In this document: positions 41,702 through 50,229 of the stretch, one piece after another
How positions within the stretch are numbered: position 1 is the stretch's first letter
Layout of the letters: the number at the start of each line of letters is the position of its first letter
Assembly (NCBI GenBank): GCA_934489015.1
Contig: CAKSSN010000003.1
Span: 1 to 64,000 of the forward strand
Source of the DNA: an uncultured Clostridia bacterium
Lineage (GTDB): Bacteria; Bacillota; Clostridia; UBA1381
Length of the DNA: 64,000 bases
Direction: 5' to 3'
Made by a program: the position numbers and the translations under genes
The notes under the pieces: generated by a model
What the model saw: the letters and a program-made list of their open reading frames with translations, nothing else
What the model was told of the DNA's origin: nothing
Database searches by the model: none

Positions 41702-43411
41702 TTAGTTTACCAATTTTATGTCAAGTATTCTGAGCTGAACGCTTTCAAAGCCGTTATAAACGTTTATTTCCGGTGAAAAAGCAATATCAATCACTCTGCC
41801 CGGAGTCAGCTCCTCATAAAGCTCACCCATTCTGAATGCAATGCACGAGAGAGCCTTTCCCTGCTTTTCGAGCTGAAGCCTAAGGTGTGCCTTTGTATCT
41901 CCGAGCTGCATTGCCGTTTTAACGGTTGCGCCGTGAATCGAGAATACCGGCTCCTCATTTCCGCAGCCAAACGGCTCAAGTGAGGACAGCATTTTTATGT
42001 TTGCGGCAGTGAGCGCCGACGGCGATATGCGGCAGTCTATTTTAAGCGACGGAAGACGGGCTTCATCGGTTATGTTTTCATCTGCATATGAATTAATTCT
42101 GTAATCGAATGCTTCGAGGTTATCGGGCTTTACAGTCACTCCGGCTGCCATTGAATGACCTCCGTATGCGTCAAGCAAATCTCCGCAGGAGGATATGGCG
42201 TCATAAATGTTAAAGCCGTCTACGCTTCTTGCAGAGCCCTTTGCGCGTTTTCCGTCTGAAGAAAGCATTATAACGGGCTTATGATATTTTTCGCATATTA
42301 TCGACGCGGCAATTCCAATTACGCCCTCGTGCCAGCCATCTCCGCATATTACAATTATTTTTTTATTTTTATATTCGCTGTCTGCTTCGATTTTTGAAAC
42401 GGCGCTTTCGTATATCTTATTTTCTTCGTATTTTCTCAAGGTGTTTTTTTCGTTTAAAAGATTGGCAAGCTCCTCCGCTCTTTTTTTGTCGGAGCACATG
42501 AGAAGCTCAACGCCTATCTGCGCGCTTTCCATTCTCCCGGCAGCATTAAGGCGCGGCGCTATGCCAAACGCGACCGAGCCGGAGTTTAAGTCCGATATTC
42601 CCGCAGCTTTAATGAGCGCGGCAATTCCGCACGGAGCGTTTTCTCTGATCGCCTTTATTCCTCTGTCGGCGATTGTTCTGTTTTCGTCTGTCAGCGTTAC
42701 AATATCGGCAATTGTTCCGATTGCGGCATAGGGGCAGTATTTGTAAAATACGTCCTTTGCGCTCTCTCCGAAAAGCTGCGAAACCGCAAGCACCGTTTTA
42801 AGTGCGACTCCGGCGCCGCAAAGCTCTCTGAACGGATAAACCGAGTCCTCTCTTTTTGCATCTACAACGGCAACCGCCTCCGGCAGTCGCTCCCTGCAAT
42901 TGTGGTGATCTGTTACAATTACGTCCATTCCCTGAGCGCGCGCAAGCTGCACCTCGCCGACCGATGTTATTCCGCAGTCAACTGTTATAAGCAGGCGGCA
43001 GCCTGTTTTTGAAATTTTGTTTACCGCCATTATATTAAGTCCGTAGCCCTCGCTGAAGCGGTTAGGTATGTAATACGAAACGTCCGCCCCGTGCGAGAGG
43101 AGATATTTATAAAGTATTGTAACGGAGGTTATTCCGTCAACGTCATAGTCGCCGTATATGCATATTTTTTCGCCGTTTTGAATTGCCGAATAAATGCGGC
43201 TTGACGCCGCCTCCATATCGGGAAGCTCAAGCGGGTTATGAATATTCTGCATGGATTTTGCAATAAACGCGCGCATATCCTGTGGCGATGTTATACCGCG
43301 ATTGTACAAAAGCGTTAAAATTACGGGCGAAACCGACAGGGACTGTGCAGTTTTTATTATTTCGTCTTTTTTGTAGTCCTGATTTCTGAAAACCCAACGC
43401 TTTTGCAGCAA
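41702..43411 (-). CDS. recJ: single-stranded-DNA exonuclease RecJ
   Basis: 5'-3' exonuclease of recombination and mismatch/base repair. The 569-residue protein has the DHH motifs 'YGDYDVDG' (about 86-93), 'LLITVDCGITS' and 'VTDHHNCRE', DHHA1 with 'GGHSMAAGV', and a C-terminal OB-fold; it is near E. coli RecJ in size and lacks the extra domain of Bacillus RecJ. No ATG is available: GTG 43420 overlaps the AGAGG ribosome binding site, so I use TTG 43411 with an 8-nt gap. It is the first gene of a probable six-gene operon down to gyrB. Confidence 0.94.
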   Translation of the reverse strand: MLQKRWVFRNQDYKKDEIIKTAQSLSVSPVILTLLYNRGITSPQDMRAFIAKSMQNIHNPLELPDMEAASSRIYSAIQNGEKICIYGDYDVDGITSVTILYKYLLSHGADVSYYIPNRFSEGYGLNIMAVNKISKTGCRLLITVDCGITSVGEVQLARAQGMDVIVTDHHNCRERLPEAVAVVDAKREDSVYPFRELCGAGVALKTVLAVSQLFGESAKDVFYKYCPYAAIGTIADIVTLTDENRTIADRGIKAIRENAPCGIAALIKAAGISDLNSGSVAFGIAPRLNAAGRMESAQIGVELLMCSDKKRAEELANLLNEKNTLRKYEENKIYESAVSKIEADSEYKNKKIIVICGDGWHEGVIGIAASIICEKYHKPVIMLSSDGKRAKGSARSVDGFNIYDAISSCGDLLDAYGGHSMAAGVTVKPDNLEAFDYRINSYADENITDEARLPSLKIDCRISPSALTAANIKMLSSLEPFGCGNEEPVFSIHGATVKTAMQLGDTKAHLRLQLEKQGKALSCIAFRMGELYEELTPGRVIDIAFSPEINVYNGFESVQLRILDIKLVN

Positions 43412-43489
43412 TATTATCACCTCTTTGATATTCCCGTTGTGAGAATATTTATTTTTAATTACACTGATCCATTTTGACTTATATCTATA

Positions 43490-43518
43490 ATTATAACATG
43501 AATAAAGTAAAATTTCAA
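43490..43518 (-). promoter_or_regulatory. promoter of the recJ-relA-yaaA-recF-remB-gyrB operon
   Basis: Minus strand TTGAAA (43513-43518), 17-bp spacer, TATAAT (43490-43495); leader about 70 nt. No other convincing promoter was found between the genes down to gyrB. Confidence 0.7.
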
Positions 43519-43663
43519 TAGTTTTATGCGTTTTTTTTATTCAAAAGAAAATATTTGTACATAATTTCGCAAATTAATATAAGCAATCCGCGTTTGCAGA
43601 CCGTGCAAAAGGCGATAAATTGATGTTTTTGTAAGCTTTGAGCTTTAAAAACGGTATAAAGTA

Positions 43664-43692
43664 TTGACTAAATTTATCATATATGGTATAAT
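43664..43692 (+). promoter_or_regulatory. promoter of the 259-residue protein-comEC operon
   Basis: TTGACT (43664-43669), 17-bp spacer, TATAAT (43687-43692). The gap between the two divergent promoters (43519-43663) shows no gene. Confidence 0.75.
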
Positions 43693-43793
43693 CGGAATAT
43701 AATTTGCAAGTCAAAATCCGACATATTTTTTGCATAAAAAATTATTTGCGGATAAAATTTGATTTTAATTTTTTTGACCGGAGCTTTGTAATT

Positions 43794-44573
43794 ATGAAAA
43801 AATCAGGCAAAAACAGGATTATCGGCGCGCTTAGAAGTGTGTTTAAAAAAGGGCGCGTAAAAAACGGAAGCGGCAAAATGGTGAAAGTTGTTTTAAAGCT
43901 TTTAATGACGGACGGCGCTTTGAATAATTCCGAGCCGCCGGCGTGTGCAGGCTGCTTTGAGCAGCTTACCGCCGATAAAGAGGCAGGCACGATTGAGCTT
44001 ATCCAGAGCGTGAGCGGCGGAAGAGTCATGCATAAATATGAGCTTCCCGATAATGTCAGAGCTCTTTTTGACCGCTTTGATGAAGAGGAATTGTTTAAAT
44101 CATGCCGAAGCGGCAAAATTTCAGAGGAAAACGCGAATTATACGCTGACCGTAAGCTATGATGACGGTAAAGTCTTTACTGCAAATGGCATATATGACAG
44201 TGTCGGACTTCCGGAGGATTTTCCGCATTTCGCAGGCCGTATTCTTGATTTTTTGTGTACCTACAGGTTCGGAGATGCGCTTGATCCGGCGGTTTACAGC
44301 GTAAAAAGGCGGCTCGAGGGAGATTATATTTTTTGCAGTGTATCATTTGACGACGGATATAAGAGCTATTACTATATTACCGATGACGAAAGCATAGCTG
44401 AGGGGGATCTTGTTGTAGTTCCGGCAGGAGAAAATAACCGCGAGGCTATTGTTGAGGTGGTAAAGGTTGAATATTTCAGCGAGGAAAATGCGCCTTATCC
44501 TATAGAAAAAACGAAGCATATCATATGTAAATACGATGATGAGGATTTTAACGATTTTGATGAGTATTATTGA
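43794..44573 (+). CDS. 259-residue protein of unknown function upstream of comEC
   Basis: A soluble protein with a basic N-terminus (KKSGKNRIIGALRSVFKKGR, first 25 residues) and an acidic C-terminus (DDEDFNDFDEYY). The middle has 'TVSYDDGKVFTANGIYDS', an alternating beta pattern. The last part, 'EGDLVVVPAGENNREAIVEV' followed by 'ENAPYPIEKTKHI', is a small beta-barrel-like module that I have the impression of seeing at the ends of various Firmicute proteins; no function is known to me. GGAG lies 10 nt before ATG 43794; the reading frame extends upstream to 43704 but without a binding site and across the transcript start. First gene of the comEC operon, 30 nt before it. Confidence 0.7.
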   Translation: MKKSGKNRIIGALRSVFKKGRVKNGSGKMVKVVLKLLMTDGALNNSEPPACAGCFEQLTADKEAGTIELIQSVSGGRVMHKYELPDNVRALFDRFDEEELFKSCRSGKISEENANYTLTVSYDDGKVFTANGIYDSVGLPEDFPHFAGRILDFLCTYRFGDALDPAVYSVKRRLEGDYIFCSVSFDDGYKSYYYITDDESIAEGDLVVVPAGENNREAIVEVVKVEYFSEENAPYPIEKTKHIICKYDDEDFNDFDEYY

Positions 44574-44603
44574 TTATCAGCTGCCGCAGGGGGAGGGATT
44601 TAT

Positions 44604-46916
44604 GTGTTTTTTGTACTGTTTTGGTCGGCTGCCGCGTACTACGGCGGTCTACTTCTGTCGGAAAGACTTTATTCCCTTGCAATCGAAAGAATAATATTTT
44701 ATGCGGCTTTCTTTATAATTATTCCGCTTACAGTATGCGCGGCGGCGTATATTATAAAGAAAATGAAGATTGAAATTCTCCTTTGTGTGCCGCTTTGCTT
44801 TATTGTCGGCGTTTATGTTATGGGGATAAAAAGCGACAAGTCGTTTTGCCCGCTCAGCGAATACGAGGGTAAGGAAATTACCGTATGCGGCGTTGTTTGC
44901 TCCGACGTTAAAAAGTATTCCGAAAGCTCTTCATTTGCGCTGAAGGTGAAATATGTTGTTTCGGACGGAGAGAAAACCGAAATAAAGGGTAAAATTAAAG
45001 TATCCTCGTCGGATATTGCAAAAACGGGCGAAGAAATTATTGCCTTTGGAACGTTAAAACCCGTAAAGGAAAAGCTAAACACGACAAGCTATGACAGGCG
45101 GCGCGCAAGTCTTAAGGACGGAATATTCTATTCTATGTTTTCAAAGGAAATCCGTCTTTCCGGAGAAATTCCGCATTTGTCGCCTTATGAAAAATTTTCA
45201 TATGCATATATTTCGGCCGTAAACGATTATGCGGACACTGCTTTTGATAAAACAACGGCAGCATTTTTAAAGGGTATGCTGCTTAAAAACAAATCCGAAA
45301 TTCCCGATGAAATAGTGTTCGGTATGTCATATACCGGTCTTTACCGATATATTTACTGCCCATATCTTCATGTTTCGCTTTTGATTTTTCTGCTCGGCGG
45401 ACTGATAAGGGAAAGAAAAAAGAAAATTGCTTTAATATCAGGCTTGCTTTTAGTCTATCTTTATATGAATATGACGGTTCCGTCCGCGTGGAAGCTGTGT
45501 CTTTTTATTGCGCTGTCGTACCTGCTTACCTATATGCGCGGACTGCGCAGCGAAAAAGAGGCTCTTTGCCTGGCTGTAATTCTGACCGGAATTTTCAGCC
45601 CGTTCACGCTTTTGGAGGGCGGGTTTATTTTGTCGGCGGTAAGCACGGCGGCTTTGATTTTGTTTTCAAGGCATATCCGCACATATCTAAAGAGATTTCC
45701 CGTGCTTTCTCTTGTTTCTTATTATGTTATAACCATGCTTGCCGCCTCGCCTGCGGCTGCGGAGCTCGGGTATTGCCTGACGCCGTATTCCTTTGCGGCA
45801 GGCTTTGTTATTATGCCGCTTTTTACTTTGGTATATATTTTGTTTGGGATTTCAGCTGCTGTAAGCGCGATTTTCGGCAGAACGCTTACCGCTTTTATTC
45901 CGTTTATTATAAAATTGATTGTTCATATATCAAAGGCTATGGAAATGCTGCCGTTTGCAAACGTTGCGCTCCTGCCGAGAGGAATTTTATATGTTGTTTC
46001 GTATTATGCGGCACTTTACGGACTTTGGCTTATTCTGTGGAAGAGAAATAAGCAATGCTTTGCGGCGCTGTGTGTATGTGCTGCGTTCATCGCTTCGTAC
46101 TCAGCTTTGAAAATAATAAATAGAGATGTGGCTGAGGTTACGTTTGTAAACGTTGATCAGGGCGACTGTTCGGTGATAAAGCTACCGCATGATAAGGTTA
46201 TAATGGTTGACGGCGGCGGAAGCCCGGTTTATTCCGATTATGATATAGGTGCGGCAGAGGTTGTTCCGTATCTGCGCAAAAACGGAATAATGGAAGTGGA
46301 AACTATAATTTTGTCACATTATGATAAGGATCATGCCGATGGAATTGTAACAGTTATGGATAATTTGCCCGCAAAAGAAATATTTATGCCCGACTACTTG
46401 CCAAACAATTCATATCGTGATATAATAGAAGCAAAAGCGGCGGAAAAAGGAGCTGCGGTGCATTATATAAGCTCATCATGCCGCGCAAACCTTGAAAACA
46501 CGGACATAGAGTTTATTTATACAGACGCGCAGAAAAACGCCGGCGACGAAAACGGAAAATCGCTTGCTGCGAAAATTACGTATGAGGGCACATCCGTTTT
46601 GTATACCGGTGATATAACGCGCGAGTCGGAGGCAGGAATTTCGGACGTTAAATGCGATATTATGAAAATTCCGCATCACGGCTCAAAAACGTCAACGAGT
46701 CAGCATTTGTTAGATGAAGCAAGACCTGTTTTCTGCGTATTCAGTCTGGGGAAGGATAATATGTTTAAATTCCCAAATCAGCTTGTTGTTGACCGCTGCA
46801 TAAATTCCGGCTGCAAAATTTACAGAACGGACCGGTGCGGTGACATTCATTTTTATATAGATAAAAGCGGAATAAAAAAGATTTACTGCTTTAAGGGAGC
46901 AAAAATTAATGAATAA
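44604..46916 (+). CDS. comEC: ComEC/Rec2-family competence protein
   Basis: A 770-residue membrane protein. An N-terminal membrane pair and an OB-like DUF4131 region (about 20-180) precede the competence membrane domain (about 215-510), then a metallo-beta-lactamase domain (about 515-770) with 'LSHYDKDHADG' and 'MKIPHHGSKTSTS'. ComEC conducts single-stranded DNA into the cytoplasm. Here the usual 'SGLH' motif of the membrane domain reads 'CPYLHVSLL', so the site is degenerate. GTG 44604 follows GGGGGAGGG by 6 nt; the ATG two bases earlier is out of frame. comEA and comEB are absent nearby. It overlaps holA by 8 nt, the usual comEC-holA order. Confidence 0.9.
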   Translation: MFFVLFWSAAAYYGGLLLSERLYSLAIERIIFYAAFFIIIPLTVCAAAYIIKKMKIEILLCVPLCFIVGVYVMGIKSDKSFCPLSEYEGKEITVCGVVCSDVKKYSESSSFALKVKYVVSDGEKTEIKGKIKVSSSDIAKTGEEIIAFGTLKPVKEKLNTTSYDRRRASLKDGIFYSMFSKEIRLSGEIPHLSPYEKFSYAYISAVNDYADTAFDKTTAAFLKGMLLKNKSEIPDEIVFGMSYTGLYRYIYCPYLHVSLLIFLLGGLIRERKKKIALISGLLLVYLYMNMTVPSAWKLCLFIALSYLLTYMRGLRSEKEALCLAVILTGIFSPFTLLEGGFILSAVSTAALILFSRHIRTYLKRFPVLSLVSYYVITMLAASPAAAELGYCLTPYSFAAGFVIMPLFTLVYILFGISAAVSAIFGRTLTAFIPFIIKLIVHISKAMEMLPFANVALLPRGILYVVSYYAALYGLWLILWKRNKQCFAALCVCAAFIASYSALKIINRDVAEVTFVNVDQGDCSVIKLPHDKVIMVDGGGSPVYSDYDIGAAEVVPYLRKNGIMEVETIILSHYDKDHADGIVTVMDNLPAKEIFMPDYLPNNSYRDIIEAKAAEKGAAVHYISSSCRANLENTDIEFIYTDAQKNAGDENGKSLAAKITYEGTSVLYTGDITRESEAGISDVKCDIMKIPHHGSKTSTSQHLLDEARPVFCVFSLGKDNMFKFPNQLVVDRCINSGCKIYRTDRCGDIHFYIDKSGIKKIYCFKGAKINE

Positions 46917-47931
46917 CGATATTGTTACTCTGAAAAATCAAATAAAAAACGATAAACTTTCAAAGCTTTACGTTTTTTTCGGCGAAGAGGATTTTTTAAC
47001 AGAGCTTTATACAAAAAGAATATGCGAAAAAATTCCCGATATGGGCTTTCCGGAGTTTAATCGGATTACTCTTGACGGAAAAGACTCGGCTCCTGTGGAA
47101 ATTGCCGATGCGGTAGATACGTTTCCGATGATGGCGGAGAGAAAAGCAGTTATCATATCGGAAAGCAGCGCGTTCGGCGCAAAGACGTCTGCGGAAATAA
47201 AGGAACTTTATCTGCGAATATTTGAGAACCTTTCGGACGACACTGTTATTATAATAAAGGAAACAAATGTAGATAAAAGAGGTGCCGTTTACAAATCGGC
47301 AAAAAAGCACGGCACCGTTATAGAATTTAAGCGCCTTTCGGACGCGGATATTGTAACGTGGATTATGAGAGAAGCGCGCGGATTGGGGAAAACCGTTTCA
47401 AAGCAAAACGCAATTCTTATGACGTCAATATGCGGAAAAAATCTCAACGCTCTTAAAAACGAGATTGAAAAGCTTTCCTCATATGCGGACGGTGATGAAA
47501 TTACGGAAACGGATATTCGTCGCCTTGCCTCGCGTTCTCTTGAAGCGCGCGTTTTTGATCTGTGCGATTATATGATGAATAAAAATGCCGACAGCGCACT
47601 GCTTTTGATGGAGGATTTGAAGACAAATAAGGAGTCGCCGTTTGCAATTTTGTACCTGTTTTATATTGAGTTTGAAAAGCTTCTTAAAGCGAAGCTTTAC
47701 ACAAAGCAGAATATGCCGAGAAGTGATATTGCTTCCGCAATATCCGTTCCTCCGTTTAAGGTGGCAAAATATATTTCGGCCGCACGGTCGTTTTCGGAGG
47801 ATGAGCTTGCGCACCTGATTATTATGGTTCCTCAGCTTGATTTGTCGGTTAAAAGAGGAGAAATTCAGGAGTGGCAGGCGATTGAATCTCTTGTATTTGA
47901 GGGCATAGGAGGGAAAAAATCCGATGAGTAA
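46909..47931 (+). CDS. holA: DNA polymerase III delta subunit
   Basis: Clamp-loader subunit that opens the beta sliding clamp. The 340-residue protein has the expected start 'KLYVFFGEEDFLTELYTKRI', then 'FPMMAERKAVIISES', 'IKETNVDKRGAVYK', and the C-terminal 'RSLEARVFDLCDYMMNKNAD' collar region. Length is normal. Overlaps comEC by 8 nt and the next gene by 8 nt, so translation is coupled throughout. GGGAG lies about 10 nt upstream inside comEC. Confidence 0.95.
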   Translation: MNNDIVTLKNQIKNDKLSKLYVFFGEEDFLTELYTKRICEKIPDMGFPEFNRITLDGKDSAPVEIADAVDTFPMMAERKAVIISESSAFGAKTSAEIKELYLRIFENLSDDTVIIIKETNVDKRGAVYKSAKKHGTVIEFKRLSDADIVTWIMREARGLGKTVSKQNAILMTSICGKNLNALKNEIEKLSSYADGDEITETDIRRLASRSLEARVFDLCDYMMNKNADSALLLMEDLKTNKESPFAILYLFYIEFEKLLKAKLYTKQNMPRSDIASAISVPPFKVAKYISAARSFSEDELAHLIIMVPQLDLSVKRGEIQEWQAIESLVFEGIGGKKSDE

Positions 47932-48688
47932 ATTTGACAATATACTTTTGCTTACAGATCTTGACGGAACGCTTTTATATAATGCCGAAATGCCGGAGAA
48001 AAACAGAGCGGCAATTAAATATTTTACCGAAAACGGCGGAATATTCAGCGTTGCAACGGGACGTGCGCCCGATTTTATAAAGAAGAAAATTCCGTATATT
48101 AACGCTCCTGTATGCTCGCTTAACGGTGCGGTTATTTATGATTTAAAGGAAGATAAAATAATTAAAGAATATTTTCTCCCAAAGAAGAGCGTTAATGCCG
48201 CAAGCGAGGTGAGCGGCAGATACAAGCCTGTTCGGATAAATGTATTTTCGCTGACCGAAAACGCGTTTATAAATCCGAAGCCGTTCGACTTTGACGGCTT
48301 TGATAAAAGAATACACAAAATCGTATTTATATTTGACAGCGAAGAGGTAACAATGAACGCAAAAAAATATCTGTGCGAAAATTTTTCGGATATTGGTCAG
48401 ATTGTGCGCAGCTGGAATACGGGACTTGAAATTATACCGCCGGGCGGCAAGGGAGAATGTCTTAAATTTATAAAGGAATATACCGGCGCGAAAGTAGCTG
48501 TCGGCGCAGGCGACTATGAAAATGACATATCGCTTTTAAAGGAAGCGAATATAGGCTGCGCTCCGGCGGACGCAAACCCGGATGTTACCCGAATTGCCGA
48601 TTTTATTTCGGATGCTTGTGTTGACGGAGCGGTTGCGGGAATAATAAATATGCTTGATGAAAAAATATCGAAAGGAATTGATATATAA
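47924..48688 (+). CDS. HAD-superfamily phosphatase, Cof type
   Basis: A 254-residue HAD hydrolase with the catalytic D12-L-D14-G-T motif in 'LLLTDLDGTLLYN', 'FSVATGRAPDFIKK' (motif II), an alpha/beta C2 cap, and 'GAGDYENDISLLKEANIG' (motif IV). Members dephosphorylate sugar phosphates, flavin or vitamin B6 phosphates with broad specificity; the substrate is not readable. GGAGGG lies 8 nt before the ATG. It overlaps holA by 8 nt and shares its last base with the comM start (TAATG). Confidence 0.9.
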   Translation: MSKFDNILLLTDLDGTLLYNAEMPEKNRAAIKYFTENGGIFSVATGRAPDFIKKKIPYINAPVCSLNGAVIYDLKEDKIIKEYFLPKKSVNAASEVSGRYKPVRINVFSLTENAFINPKPFDFDGFDKRIHKIVFIFDSEEVTMNAKKYLCENFSDIGQIVRSWNTGLEIIPPGGKGECLKFIKEYTGAKVAVGAGDYENDISLLKEANIGCAPADANPDVTRIADFISDACVDGAVAGIINMLDEKISKGIDI

Positions 48689-50220
48689 TGCTCGCACAGA
48701 TTAATACTGTCGGTCTTATCGGAATAGACGGCATGGTCGTTAAGGTTCAGGCGGATATTTCAAACGGTATGCCCTCGCTCGACGTTATCGGGCTTCCGGA
48801 CGCTGCCGTAAAGGAAGCAAAGGAAAGAGCCAGAACGGCGATTAAAAATTCCGGCTGCAAATTCCCGGCAAAGCATATAACAATAAATCTTGCTCCGGCA
48901 GCAATGAAAAAGGAAGGTTCGGGCTATGATTTTCCGATAAGCATAGCAATTCTTGCGGCAACGGGACAGATCTCAATTCCGGATTCCGAAATGTCGGTGT
49001 TTATTGGCGAGCTTTCTCTCGACGGCAGAGTTTTGCCGATTTCGGGAGTTTTACCTATGGTTATTTCGGCATATAAGGCAGGCTTTAAAAAAATATATGT
49101 GCCAAAAGAAAATGCAGACGAAGCTGCGGTTATTGACGGAACGGAAATTTATCCGATAGAAAGCATCTCGGCGGCAATTAAGCATTTTAGCGGCGAAAGC
49201 GAAATAGAGCCGTTTGTAAGCGATAAGGAAAGCTATTTTTCGTCGGGCGGCGGAAGTATGTTTGATTTTTCTGAGGTTAAGGGTCAGGAAACGGTTAAAA
49301 GGGCGCTTGAAATAGCGGCTGCCGGAAATCATAATGTGCTTATGATAGGCAGTCCGGGAACGGGAAAAACTATGCTTGCCCAGAGAATAACGGGAATATT
49401 GCCGAGCATGACGTTTGAAGAGGCGCTTGAGGTTACGAAAATTCATTCAATTGCTGGGCTTCTTCCTCACAATACGCCGCTTATAAGCGAAAGACCCTTT
49501 CGCAGCCCGCATCACACCATTTCAACGGCAGGGCTTTCCGGCGGAGGAAGCGTACCAAGACCGGGCGAGCTGTCGCTTGCGCATAACGGCGTGCTTTTTC
49601 TCGATGAGCTTCCCGAATTTAAGCGCGATGTGCTTGAAGTTCTGCGCCAGCCGCTTGAGGATGGCAGAGTAACAATTTCAAGAGCGAGCGCAACCTATAC
49701 ATATCCGTGCAATATAATGCTTGTAGCTTCCATGAATCCGTGCAAATGCGGATATTTCGGAGACCCAAATCATGAGTGTACCTGCACTCATGCTCAGGTG
49801 CAAAATTACAGAAGCAGAATATCGGGTCCGCTGCTTGACAGAATTGATATTCAGGTGGAGGTTACACCTGTAAATTACAAGGATTTGAGCTCAGACAGAC
49901 CGTCTGAGAGCAGTGCGGAAATCAAAAAAAGAGTCGACAAAACAAGGGCAGTTCAGCTTGAAAGATACGCCGGGCGCGGAATTGTTTCAAATTCGCAGCT
50001 GACGGCAGGCATGATAACCGAGTTTTGCCGCCTTTCTCCCGATGCGGACGCTTTGCTGAAATCGGCATTTGACAATCTCGGCTTCAGCGCACGTGCACAT
50101 TCGAGAATTTTAAAGGTCGCGCGGACAATTGCCGATCTTGACGGCTGCACGGATATTTCGTCCGCTCATATAGCGGAGGCTATACAGTACAGAAGTCTTG
50201 ACAGAAAATATTTCGGATGA
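48688..50220 (+). CDS. comM: YifB/ComM-type magnesium-chelatase-like AAA+ ATPase
   Basis: A 510-residue protein with an N-terminal Lon-protease-like domain ('IDGMVVKVQADISNGMPSLD', 'LAPAAMKKEGSGYDFPI'), a Mg-chelatase AAA+ core with Walker A 'GSPGTGKT' (about 221-228), 'RPFRSPHHTISTAGLSGGG', Walker B 'HNGVLFLDELPEF', 'MLVASMNPCKCGYFGD', and a C-terminal helical domain. ComM is a hexameric helicase for branch migration in natural transformation in Vibrio and Acinetobacter. Its place in the comEC-holA run agrees with a DNA-uptake or repair link, but the family occurs widely in non-competent bacteria. Starts on the last base of the previous gene. Confidence 0.93.
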   Translation: MLAQINTVGLIGIDGMVVKVQADISNGMPSLDVIGLPDAAVKEAKERARTAIKNSGCKFPAKHITINLAPAAMKKEGSGYDFPISIAILAATGQISIPDSEMSVFIGELSLDGRVLPISGVLPMVISAYKAGFKKIYVPKENADEAAVIDGTEIYPIESISAAIKHFSGESEIEPFVSDKESYFSSGGGSMFDFSEVKGQETVKRALEIAAAGNHNVLMIGSPGTGKTMLAQRITGILPSMTFEEALEVTKIHSIAGLLPHNTPLISERPFRSPHHTISTAGLSGGGSVPRPGELSLAHNGVLFLDELPEFKRDVLEVLRQPLEDGRVTISRASATYTYPCNIMLVASMNPCKCGYFGDPNHECTCTHAQVQNYRSRISGPLLDRIDIQVEVTPVNYKDLSSDRPSESSAEIKKRVDKTRAVQLERYAGRGIVSNSQLTAGMITEFCRLSPDADALLKSAFDNLGFSARAHSRILKVARTIADLDGCTDISSAHIAEAIQYRSLDRKYFG

Positions 50221-50229
50221 GGTGAAATT

